Below are positions 50,095-57,408 of a stretch of 64,000 nucleotides of DNA, one piece after another. Location of the stretch: NCBI RefSeq assembly GCF_000381765.1, contig NZ_KB907075.1:1-64000 (forward strand), read 5' to 3'. The translations under genes and the position numbers were made by a program. The stretch is from [Zimmermannella] faecalis ATCC 13722 (GTDB lineage Bacteria; Actinomycetota; Actinomycetes; Actinomycetales; Microbacteriaceae). The notes beneath the pieces are model-generated. The model saw only the letters and a program-made list of their open reading frames with translations. It searched no databases and was not told where the DNA came from. Every line of letters starts with the position of its first letter. The first letter of the stretch is position 1.

Positions 50095-52203
50095 CTAGCG
50101 GCGCGATCCCCGCTTGAGGCGGTAGATCTCGCGCTCGTCCTGCGGCTCCTCGCCCGACTCGCGAAGCGCGACGTAGTGCGCGTTCGCCTCCTCCTGGCGC
50201 TCGAGCTCCTGGCCGTTCGAGATCTTCGCGCGCAGCTGCTCGTTTGAGTAGCCAAACGTGTCGACGAGCTCCTGCGACAGCGGGCGCAGGCGCTGAATCA
50301 GGCGGTCGATGTAGCCCGTCACGAGGCGCGCGCGGCGCGTCGTGAGGCGACCGGCGAGCAGGTACCACTGCAGGTCGCGCTCGATGAGCGAGAGCCCGAA
50401 GAGGTCGCGCAGCCACGTCATCACGCGGTGGGTCTCCGACCCCGCGTCGAACGTCTCAAGCTTGCGGGTGAAGGCGTCCCACTGCGTCAGCTCGGCGTAG
50501 GCGCGCGCCGCGCGGATCAGCTTGTCCTGGTTCGCGTTGAACACGTCGTTCTGCTCGGCCGGTGAGGCCTTCGCGACCTTGCCGAGCTCCATGCCGATCT
50601 CGGCGATGACCTCTTCGACGCGGGCCTCGAGCAGCTCGCGCTGGTTCTCGGGCTCGCGCAGCCAACCGACCGAGCGGGCCGAGTTGCCGAGGTCGCCGAC
50701 CGTGCCGCCGAGGCGGGCGAGTCCGATCTCGCGGAACGCCTTGCCCGCGACCTGGCCGGCGACGATGCGGGCCTGGCCCCGCGCATCCACACCCTTGAAC
50801 TTCGCGGCGTAGTCGTCGAGCAGGCGCTTGCCGACGAGCTGGTGCAGCACGTTGTTGTCGCCCTCGAAGGTCGTGTAGACGTCGAAGTCGTGGTGCAGGC
50901 CGACGATGCGGTTCTCGGCGAGGAAGCCGGCGCCGCCGCAGGCCTCGCGGGCCTCCTGCATCGTGTCCATCGCCTGCCACGTCGACAGCGGCTTCAGCGC
51001 GGCGGCGAGGGTCTCGAGGTCGGCGCGACGCTCGGGGGTGTCGCCCGCGCCCGAGAACACGGCGTCGAATTCGCGCAGCAGCTCGTCGTGCGCGAACGTC
51101 GCCGCGAACGCCGTCGCGATGCGCGGAATGAGGCGGCGCTGGTGGCGGCCGTAGTCGAGCAGCACGGTCTCGCGGCCCGAGCGCGTGTTGTCGAACTGGC
51201 GGCGCTGGTTCGCGTAGGTCACCGCGATCTGCAGCGACGCCTGCTGCGCGACGGCCGCCGAGCCGTCGAGCGAGACGCGACCCTGCACGAGCGTGCCGGT
51301 CATGACGAAGAAGCGGCGTCCGGGCGACTCAATCGGCGACGAGTACGTGCCGTCAGGCTCGACGCTGCCGTAGCGGTTGAGCAGGTAGTCGCGCGGAATC
51401 CGCACGTTCGTGAAGTGGAGCCGGCCGTTGTCGATGCCGTTCAGGCCGCCCTTCACGCCGTCGTCGTCGCCGCCGACGCCCTCGAGGAAGTTGCCCTCGC
51501 CGTCGCGGATCGGCACGTAGAACGCGTGCACGCCGTGGTTGACGCCCTTCGTGATGAGCTGCGCGAAGACGACCGCCGCGACGCCGTCCTTCGCGGCGTT
51601 GCCGAGGTAGTCCTTCCACGCGTTGCGGAACGGGGTGTTGATGACCCATTCTTCGGTCGATTCGTCGTAGGTCGCGGTCGTCGCGAGGGCGGCGACGTTC
51701 GAGCCGTGGCCCGACTCGGTCATCGCGAACGCGCCCGGGATGCTGAGGTCGATGACGCCCGGCAGCCAGCGCTTGTGGTGCACCTCGGTGCCGAGGTGCA
51801 TGATCGCCGAGCCGAACAGGCCGTACTGCACGCCCGACTTGATCTGCAGCGACGGGTCGGCGAGCAGCAGCTGCTCGAACACGGCGAGGTTGCCGCCGTG
51901 GTTCTCGTGGCCGCCGACGCTCTTCGGGAACGCGAGCTTCGGCGTGCCCACCTCGACGAGCTTGTGCATCTGCTCGAACACGCGCTTGCGGTGCTCGGGC
52001 ATGTTCAGGCTGTCGTCGCGCCAGAACTCGGGCATCGCCGAGATCTCGCGGCCGCGCTCGCGCAGCTCGGGCCACGTGCCGAGAATCGCGGCGTAGATCG
52101 CGTCGCGGTCGATGCCCGAGACGCTCGTGCCGGTTTCGAGGTCGTGGTCGTCGTCGTGGTCGGCACCGTTGTCGGTGCGGGGCTCAGTCGTGATGTCAGT
52201 CAT
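50095..52203 (-). CDS. Acyl-CoA oxidase / acyl-CoA dehydrogenase
   Basis: The product has 702 residues, the length of FAD acyl-CoA oxidases. Features are FAMTESGHGSNVAALATTATYD, a middle domain LHFTNVRIPRDYLLNRYG, YANQRRQFDNTRSGRE, EACGGAGFLAENRI and VYTTFEGDNNVLHQLV with the catalytic Glu. It oxidises acyl-CoA to enoyl-CoA, giving H2O2 if it is a true oxidase, the first step of beta-oxidation. Other beta-oxidation genes are absent nearby. ATG at 52203 with GGAAAGG upstream. Assignment between oxidase and dehydrogenase is by length. Confidence 0.92.
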   Translation of the reverse strand: MTDITTEPRTDNGADHDDDHDLETGTSVSGIDRDAIYAAILGTWPELRERGREISAMPEFWRDDSLNMPEHRKRVFEQMHKLVEVGTPKLAFPKSVGGHENHGGNLAVFEQLLLADPSLQIKSGVQYGLFGSAIMHLGTEVHHKRWLPGVIDLSIPGAFAMTESGHGSNVAALATTATYDESTEEWVINTPFRNAWKDYLGNAAKDGVAAVVFAQLITKGVNHGVHAFYVPIRDGEGNFLEGVGGDDDGVKGGLNGIDNGRLHFTNVRIPRDYLLNRYGSVEPDGTYSSPIESPGRRFFVMTGTLVQGRVSLDGSAAVAQQASLQIAVTYANQRRQFDNTRSGRETVLLDYGRHQRRLIPRIATAFAATFAHDELLREFDAVFSGAGDTPERRADLETLAAALKPLSTWQAMDTMQEAREACGGAGFLAENRIVGLHHDFDVYTTFEGDNNVLHQLVGKRLLDDYAAKFKGVDARGQARIVAGQVAGKAFREIGLARLGGTVGDLGNSARSVGWLREPENQRELLEARVEEVIAEIGMELGKVAKASPAEQNDVFNANQDKLIRAARAYAELTQWDAFTRKLETFDAGSETHRVMTWLRDLFGLSLIERDLQWYLLAGRLTTRRARLVTGYIDRLIQRLRPLSQELVDTFGYSNEQLRAKISNGQELERQEEANAHYVALRESGEEPQDEREIYRLKRGSRR

Positions 52204-52546
52204 TGGTCACCTTTCCTGATCCGCTCGCGGCGGGGTCTGCTGCGGGTCGCAGTGGCCCAAAGCAGAGGGGCGGAGTTGCGGGAGCGGCGCGGCGAGGATG
52301 CGGGCCTCGGCGCACGCGTGACTCAACGCTAAGTCAGCCCCACGCAGGCGGGTACGGGGATGCGCGGGCGCAACAATCGCGCCCGTTGCGCCGCTCGCGT
52401 GGTTGGCACGACCCTACAAACTGCGCGGCGGATCCTGGGAAGGTGTCGACAAGTCTCGGCGTACTGTCTCCCTACCCTCGCCCTCGCTGCCCACGCCCGC
52501 CTGCCCTCGCACGCGCTGCCCTCGCGCGTCCGCGTATCCGCGTGCC
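52204..52546. other. Gap upstream of acyl-CoA oxidase
   Basis: It should hold the oxidase promoter (minus). The right end (52500-52546) has weak resemblance in reading to the C-terminus of the nuclease gene downstream (Pro/Ala-rich, ending ACPAPDVPDET across the repeat). This may be the decayed 3' end of a second copy. No other feature was seen. Confidence 0.35.
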
Positions 52547-52648
52547 CCGCACCTGACGTGCCCGACGAGACCTGACTACTCGGACGAGACCTGACGGCAT
52601 GCCATCAGGTCTCGTCGGGCTCGTCAGGTCTCGTCGGGATGATCAGGG
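52547..52648. repeat. Direct repeat copy 1 (102 bp) with internal palindromes
   Basis: About 93 of 102 bases match the copy at 53839-53940, and a 60-bp core (52579-52638) is identical. Inside, GACGAGACCTGA recurs in direct (52565, 52583) and inverted (52605, 52624) orientation. A perfect 12-bp stem (52583-52594 with 52605-52616) has a 10-base loop. Confidence 0.92.
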
Positions 52649-52656
52649 GTGGATGT

Positions 52657-52720
52657 GCGGGGCGGGGGGGGAGAGAGCGAGCTAGCGAGCGAGGAAGAGG
52701 AGGAAGAGGAGGAGGAGAGC
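52657..52720 (+). other. G-rich then purine-rich (GA) tract
   Basis: A run of G-tracts (GCGGGGCGGGGGGGG) is followed by AG/GAGGA repeats directly after repeat copy 1. It could form non-B DNA. No coding frame is supported. Confidence 0.6.
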
Positions 52721-52811
52721 GTCAGGGGCGCACGCTCGGGGTTATCCACAGGCCGAGGGTGAAGCTCGGTTCTCCACAGGATCTAGCGGACCACCGACAG
52801 TCGCGAGCCAG

Positions 52812-53867
52812 ATGGGCTGGAATCTGCGCATGATGATCTACGAGACCGGCGAAACGGCGGCGCCGCTCGACGCGAGCGCGCGCCAGTCGCTGCGACTCGC
52901 GCGGGCGAGCGAGTTTCTCCAGGTATACCCGGGCTACTACGTGCAGGCGGCCGATCCGCGGCCCTCCGCCGAACTGCTTCACGCGGCGCGCACGCTCGCG
53001 GCCGCGCGCGAGAACCACCAGGGCGTCGTGTCAGGCATCAGCGCGGCGGTGCTCCACGGGTTGCCGCTGACGCGCAAACGCCTGGGAACGAAGGTGCAGT
53101 TCACGCGACCGTGGTTCGGTCGCGCAAACGAGTGGGTGCGCACGAGCGAGGCGCGGCTCGACGAGACCGAGGCCGAGTTTCGAGCCGGGGCGCGTGTGAC
53201 CACGCTGCGTCGCACCGTGCGCGACCTCGCAGTCGTACTGCCCGCCGACGAACTCCTCGCGGTAGCCGACGTTGCGCTGCAGTGGGGCGCCGACTTGCGC
53301 GACCTCGCCGTTCCGGGCGCACCGCACGCACGCAAGCTGCGGTGGGTCTGCGAACACGCGGATGCGCGCAGCGAAAGCATCGGCGAGTCGCGCAGCCGCG
53401 CACTCCTGCTCGAACGCGGCTTCGCGTGGGACACGCTGCAGCCGAACGTCCTTGACGCGCACGGCAGGTGGCTAGCCCGGGCCGACTTCGGGCTCGCGTG
53501 CGGACTGCTCGGCGAGTTCGACGGTCGATCGAAATATGGTCGGCTCCTGCGCCCCGGGCAAGACTCGTCGGGCGCGATCATGCGTGAGAAGAACCGCGAG
53601 AATTCCCTACGCGATGCGGGCTGGGAGATCGTGCGGTGGGGCTGGGACGACCTGAGCCGGCCAGAAGTAATCGTCACGCGTATCCGTGCTGCGCTCGACC
53701 GCCTCAGCAAGACGCCGCCTCGTGGATCACTTGCCGTTGCTAGGTCAAACGTGCTCGATCGGCCCGACTGGTCGCAAAAGCTCACGTTCACGAGGTCGCT
53801 GCCCCCGCGCCCTGAGCCCGCCCGCGCATCCGTGCGCACCGCACCTGACAAGCCCGACGCGACCTGA
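52812..53867 (+). CDS. AbiEi-like / DUF559 nuclease-domain protein
   Basis: The product has 351 residues. The N-terminal half (LRLARASEFLQVYPGYYV..., VSGISAAVLHGLPL) has the AbiEi antitoxin-like winged-helix pattern. The C-terminal half has a Vsr/DUF559-type endonuclease core (LARADFGLACGLLGEFDG, then KYGR, REKNRENSLRDAGWEIVRWGWDDL), with the Glu/Asp and Lys spacing of PD-(D/E)XK enzymes. Such single-gene fusions are frequent in actinobacteria and untested. No toxin partner is adjacent. The last eight or so residues and stop codon are encoded by the second direct repeat. Start uncertain: ATG at 52812, or 52830/52833. Confidence 0.72.
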   Translation: MGWNLRMMIYETGETAAPLDASARQSLRLARASEFLQVYPGYYVQAADPRPSAELLHAARTLAAARENHQGVVSGISAAVLHGLPLTRKRLGTKVQFTRPWFGRANEWVRTSEARLDETEAEFRAGARVTTLRRTVRDLAVVLPADELLAVADVALQWGADLRDLAVPGAPHARKLRWVCEHADARSESIGESRSRALLLERGFAWDTLQPNVLDAHGRWLARADFGLACGLLGEFDGRSKYGRLLRPGQDSSGAIMREKNRENSLRDAGWEIVRWGWDDLSRPEVIVTRIRAALDRLSKTPPRGSLAVARSNVLDRPDWSQKLTFTRSLPPRPEPARASVRTAPDKPDAT

Positions 53868-53940
53868 TCGCTCGGACGAGACCTGACGGCATGCCATCAG
53901 GTCTCGTCGGGCTCGTCAGGTCTCGTCGGGGTGATTAGGT
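53839..53940. repeat. Direct repeat copy 2 (102 bp) with internal palindromes
   Basis: It matches copy 1 at 52547-52648, with an identical 60-bp core at 53871-53930, offset 1292 bp. It contains the end of the nuclease gene and the same 12-bp stem (53875-53886 with 53897-53908). In this position it could also serve as a terminator between converging genes. Confidence 0.92.
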
Positions 53941-53994
53941 GTGGGATGGGCGGGGCGGGATGGGATGGGTAGGGCGGGGCGGGGGGGGCCGGGG
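53941..53994 (+). other. G-run tract, candidate G-quadruplex
   Basis: Runs of three to eight G separated by one to three bases (GGGATGGGCGGGGCGGGATG) follow repeat copy 2 and abut the stop of the ABC permease gene. The equivalent place after copy 1 is also G-rich. Confidence 0.6.
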
Positions 53995-53996
53995 CG

Positions 53997-55214
53997 CTAC
54001 TGGGACTTCAGGGCCTCGGAGAGCTTCACCTTGCCGCCGGTGCGCAGCACCGAGTTGCGGTAGATGCGCCCCGCGAGCCAGATGACGCCGACCACGAACG
54101 CGACCATGACGGCGGTCGCGGCCACCGGCTCCCACCACGCGGCGTTGCCCTGCAGCAGCCGCAGCGGCATCGCGACCGGCGACGAGAACGGGATGTACGA
54201 GAGCCACCACATGAAGGTGTCGTTCTGGAACCCGAGCATCGGGCCGATGTACGGAATCATCAGCAGGTACGTGAGCGGCGCGGTGGCACTCGCGACGTCC
54301 TCCGGCCGCGACACGGTCGCCGACAGCGCGGCGTACATGCTCGCGTAGAACATAAACCCGAGCAGCGTGAGCACGCCGAACCAGATGAGCGCCACCCCGA
54401 TGTCGGGGATCTCGGCGAGGTTGCCGGTGATCGAGAGGCAGATGAGTGCGACCGCAACGATGAGCACGACCTGCGTGATCGCCATGACGGTGCCGCCGAC
54501 GATCTTGCCGGCGAGGATCGTGCTCGGCCGCACGGTCGACACGAGCAGCTCGACGATGCGCGACGCCTTCTCTTCAACAATCGACTGCGACAGTCGCTGC
54601 GCGTACAGCATGATCGACAGGAAGAACACGAGCCCGAACGCGAGCGCGACAAACATCATGAGGAACTGCGGGATGCCCTCATCACTCACCTCGAGCGAGG
54701 CGGTGACCGGGTAGAGCGTGAGCCCCTGCGAGAGCGACTCGGGCACGCCGTCGAGGCCGATGAGCACGTAGCCGGGCGCCTGCGCGATCGACTCGGCGTC
54801 GTACGGCGTGCCGTCGTCGGCGAACAGCTCGATGCCCGCGGCGTCGGCACCGGTCGTGATCAGCGCGTCGAGGTCGCCCGACTCGACGTCGGCGACGGCC
54901 TCATCGATCGAGGCGTACTCGACGATCGCGCCGTCGACGAGCCCCGGTGGGAGCTGCTCCGAGTCGATGGTCGTGCCAATGGTCTGGTCTTCGCTGCCGC
55001 CGCTCGTGAGCCCCGACATGAAGTCGCCGAAGTAGCGGCCGCCCAAGATCGCGAGCGCGACGAAGGCGACCACCGAGATGAAGCTCCACACCATCGCTTT
55101 CGAGCGCAGGGCGGTGCCGATCTCGCGCTTCGCGATGAGGCGCACGCCCTCGGCGGTCGTGATGCGCCGGGCCACCGAACCATCGGCAGGGGTGGATGTG
55201 GTCTGCTGCGTCAT
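53997..55214 (-). CDS. ABC-type Na+/drug export permease (NatB-like)
   Basis: The product has 405 residues. One membrane helix (about 43-62) is followed by an extracytoplasmic domain (about 65-180), then about five helices, the NatB/ABC-2 layout. The QRLSQSIVEEKASRIVELLVSTVRPSTILAGKI motif is typical of the family. It works with the ATPase encoded just upstream. The ATPase TAA and this ATG overlap by one base (TAATG), so translation is coupled. The substrate is unknown: sodium, bacitracin-like peptides or lipids are possible. Confidence 0.9.
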   Translation of the reverse strand: MTQQTTSTPADGSVARRITTAEGVRLIAKREIGTALRSKAMVWSFISVVAFVALAILGGRYFGDFMSGLTSGGSEDQTIGTTIDSEQLPPGLVDGAIVEYASIDEAVADVESGDLDALITTGADAAGIELFADDGTPYDAESIAQAPGYVLIGLDGVPESLSQGLTLYPVTASLEVSDEGIPQFLMMFVALAFGLVFFLSIMLYAQRLSQSIVEEKASRIVELLVSTVRPSTILAGKIVGGTVMAITQVVLIVAVALICLSITGNLAEIPDIGVALIWFGVLTLLGFMFYASMYAALSATVSRPEDVASATAPLTYLLMIPYIGPMLGFQNDTFMWWLSYIPFSSPVAMPLRLLQGNAAWWEPVAATAVMVAFVVGVIWLAGRIYRNSVLRTGGKVKLSEALKSQ

Positions 55215-56113
55215 TAGCGCACCTCCCGGAAGATCTGTGCGAGCGGCGTGAGCTCACGGTTGAAGCGGCGCACGGGCCCGCGGGCAACGGCCTCGCGGAG
55301 GAGTTCCTGCGCGCGCTGCTCGGCCGCGGCGTCGTCGGCGGCCGAGATGCGCACGACGGTGCCGGCCGCATCCCGGTCGACCACCTCGACGTCGGGCTGT
55401 TCGCCGAGCCACTGCGTGTCGTCGGCGTCGAGCCGGTACATGCCGCGCGAGTGCTGCTCCTGCAGCGCCTGCCGCGAGCCGGTCGCGCGAATCTCGCCCT
55501 GCGAAATGATGACGAGTTCGTCGCTGAGCCGCTCGACGACGTCGAGCTGGTGCGACGAGAACAGCACCGGCACGCCGCGGGCCGCCTCTTCTTGCAGCGC
55601 GGCGAGCACGACGTCGACCGCGACGGGGTCGAGGCCCGAGAACGGCTCGTCGAGCATGAGGAAGTCGGGGCGGTGCACGAGCGCCGTGCAGATCTGCGCC
55701 CGCTGCTGGTTACCGAGCGAAAGCGACTCGACGTTGTCGTTCGCGCGCTCACCGAGCTCGAGCCGCTCGAGCAGGTCGGTCGCGCGGCGGGTCGCGACGT
55801 CGCGGCGCACGCCGTGCAGTTCGGCGAAGAAGACGATCTGCTCGAGCACCTTCATCTTCGGGTAAAGGCCGCGCTCCTCGGGCATGTACCCGAACAGGGC
55901 CCGATCGGCGTCGGTGATCGGCTTGCCGTCGAGCAGCACCTGGCCGGCGCGGGGCCGCACGAGCCCAAGAATCGTGCGCATCGTCGTGGTCTTGCCCGCA
56001 CCGTTCGCGCCGACGAAGCCCGTGAGGTGGCCTCCCGACACCGTGAACGACACATCCTTGAGCACCTGCCGTTCGCCATACCAGTGGCTCACATTTTGGA
56101 CTTCGAGCAGCAT
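55214..56113 (-). CDS. ABC transporter ATP-binding protein (NatA-like)
   Basis: The product has 299 residues. Walker A is GANGAGKTTT, the signature motif is LSLGNQQRAQ (LSxGxxQ), Walker B is FLMLDEPFSGLD, and the H-loop is FSSHQLD. The C-terminal region of about 75 residues (RLDADDTQWLGEQPDVEVV...) is the usual NatA/DrrA-type tail. It energises the permease at 53997-55214. It starts at 56113. No upstream regulator is linked. Confidence 0.93.
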   Translation of the reverse strand: MLLEVQNVSHWYGERQVLKDVSFTVSGGHLTGFVGANGAGKTTTMRTILGLVRPRAGQVLLDGKPITDADRALFGYMPEERGLYPKMKVLEQIVFFAELHGVRRDVATRRATDLLERLELGERANDNVESLSLGNQQRAQICTALVHRPDFLMLDEPFSGLDPVAVDVVLAALQEEAARGVPVLFSSHQLDVVERLSDELVIISQGEIRATGSRQALQEQHSRGMYRLDADDTQWLGEQPDVEVVDRDAAGTVVRISAADDAAAEQRAQELLREAVARGPVRRFNRELTPLAQIFREVR

Positions 56114-56269
56114 GATCCCCCAGGTGTTTCGAACGGCAACATCTGCCTAGCAACGTACCGGCGGTCAGTGTCGAATCACTGAGAATCGCGGGGATGCGCG
56201 TGGTACGGGAGCGGAACTTTCGCCGCGTATCCGCTGGCCCAGTCAGCCCGCCGCCAGCCGGCAGGCCCG

Positions 56270-56668
56270 CTACCGCGCCGCGGGCGCCGCGTCGGGCCGC
56301 ACCGCCGCGCGCACCGCGAGCACGATGTCTTCGGGCGTCGAGAACTTCGAGATCACGCCGACGACGCCGCGTCGGGTCGCGACCTCGACGACCTCGTCGT
56401 CGCGCTTGCCCGTGAGCAGCAGCACGCGCGGGCGCGCACCCTCGACGTGCAGGAGCCGCTCGAGCGCGTCCACGACCGTCGTGCCGTCGTCGAACTTCGC
56501 GGCGACGCAGAGCAGCTCGGGGTGCTCGGCGTTCACGAGCGGCACCATCGCGTCGACGCTGTCAGCCGTGCCGACGACCGAGAAGTCGGGATGCGCGCCA
56601 AGAATCAGCGAGAACCCCTCCCGCACCAGCAGGTGGGGTTCAACGATCACGACCGACGTTGGCGCCAC
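56270..56668 (-). CDS. Stand-alone pseudo-receiver (NarL-type receiver fold lacking the phospho-Asp)
   Basis: The product has 132 residues. It aligns by eye with NarL/LuxR-type receivers: VVIVEPHLLVREGFSLILGAH (usually I-DDH), HPELLCVAAKFDDG (usually DPDLILLDLNMPG), VLLLTGKRDD and GVISKFSTPEDIVLAVRA. The phospho-acceptor position is Ala56. The acidic pair is reduced to Glu10-Pro11. Thr86 and Lys108 remain. There is no HTH output domain. It cannot be phosphorylated in the usual way and probably acts by binding a partner. GTG at 56668 has an excellent GGAGG upstream. The next gene on the plus strand is the ECF transporter cluster, 164 bp away. Confidence 0.8.
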   Translation of the reverse strand: MAPTSVVIVEPHLLVREGFSLILGAHPDFSVVGTADSVDAMVPLVNAEHPELLCVAAKFDDGTTVVDALERLLHVEGARPRVLLLTGKRDDEVVEVATRRGVVGVISKFSTPEDIVLAVRAAVRPDAAPAAR

Positions 56669-56832
56669 GTCTACCTCCAAGCCCTGACTGGCGCGAGTGC
56701 TCCCTCGCATGCGGCAACCGTAGCCACGCTTGGTAACCAGCACCTGGAGTTCGGGCAAATTTCCGTGGTGTGTTCTTTTGAATTTGTCCGTTCTGAGATC
56801 GGCGCGCGCCGTAGACTCGTGGGGAGGTCTCC

Positions 56833-57408
56833 ATGAACAACATCAGTACGCGTCTGCTCATGACGTGCGCGGCAATCGCGGTCGCCGGCGGCGTGCTCTT
56901 CACCGCACACGCCTGGCTCGGTCTCGTGACCGTGAACACGGTGCCGTTCGTGTACGGCCTCACGATGGGCCTCTACTTCTTGCCCGGCGCGACGGCGCAG
57001 GCGCTGTTCCACCGGCCCGGCGTCGGCCTGCTCACGACCGCACTGTCGGGGCTCATCGCGAGCCCGTTCCAGCCCATCTTCTTCATGGCGTTCCTCACGA
57101 GCCTCATGATCGGCGTCGTGCAGGAGCTCCCCTTCGCGATCGCGCGCTACCGGGTGTGGGCGCGCTGGCTGTTCCTCGTGAGCGGTCTGCTCTGCGCGGG
57201 CATCACGGCCGGTGCCGCGTTCGGCATTCTCGGCGGCGAGGACTACACGCCGGTCGGCAGCATCCTCATTGTCGGCTGCTTCCTCGTGTCGCCCATCATC
57301 TTCACGATGGTCGGGGTGTGGCTCGCGGGGGCCCTCGACCGCGCCGGCGTCGCCCGCGGGCTGCAGCGCGACGAACGCCGCGGCCGGGAGCGCCCGAGCG
57401 CGTCGTGA
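56833..57408 (+). CDS. ECF transporter S component, YkoE-like
   Basis: The product has 191 residues with about five to six membrane helices. The pattern (VPFVYGLTMGLYFLPGATAQALFHRPGVGLLTTALSGLIASPFQ, FFMAFLTSLMIGVVQELPF) is that of YkoE-type S components, which bind hydroxymethylpyrimidine or thiamine precursors. ATG at 56833 follows GGGGAGG. It is the first gene of a three-gene operon, with a GTGA overlap into the ATPase. No TPP riboswitch was recognised in the 5' region, so the substrate is uncertain. Confidence 0.85.
   Translation: MNNISTRLLMTCAAIAVAGGVLFTAHAWLGLVTVNTVPFVYGLTMGLYFLPGATAQALFHRPGVGLLTTALSGLIASPFQPIFFMAFLTSLMIGVVQELPFAIARYRVWARWLFLVSGLLCAGITAGAAFGILGGEDYTPVGSILIVGCFLVSPIIFTMVGVWLAGALDRAGVARGLQRDERRGRERPSAS

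Noticed and set aside
52812-53867. Complete toxin-antitoxin pair
   Set aside because: Only one gene is present. No AbiEii-like nucleotidyltransferase or other partner is adjacent.
56759-56832. TPP riboswitch upstream of the ECF transporter
   Set aside because: The gap is only about 70 bp to the ribosome site and lacks the conserved CTGAGA and ACCTGAT elements.
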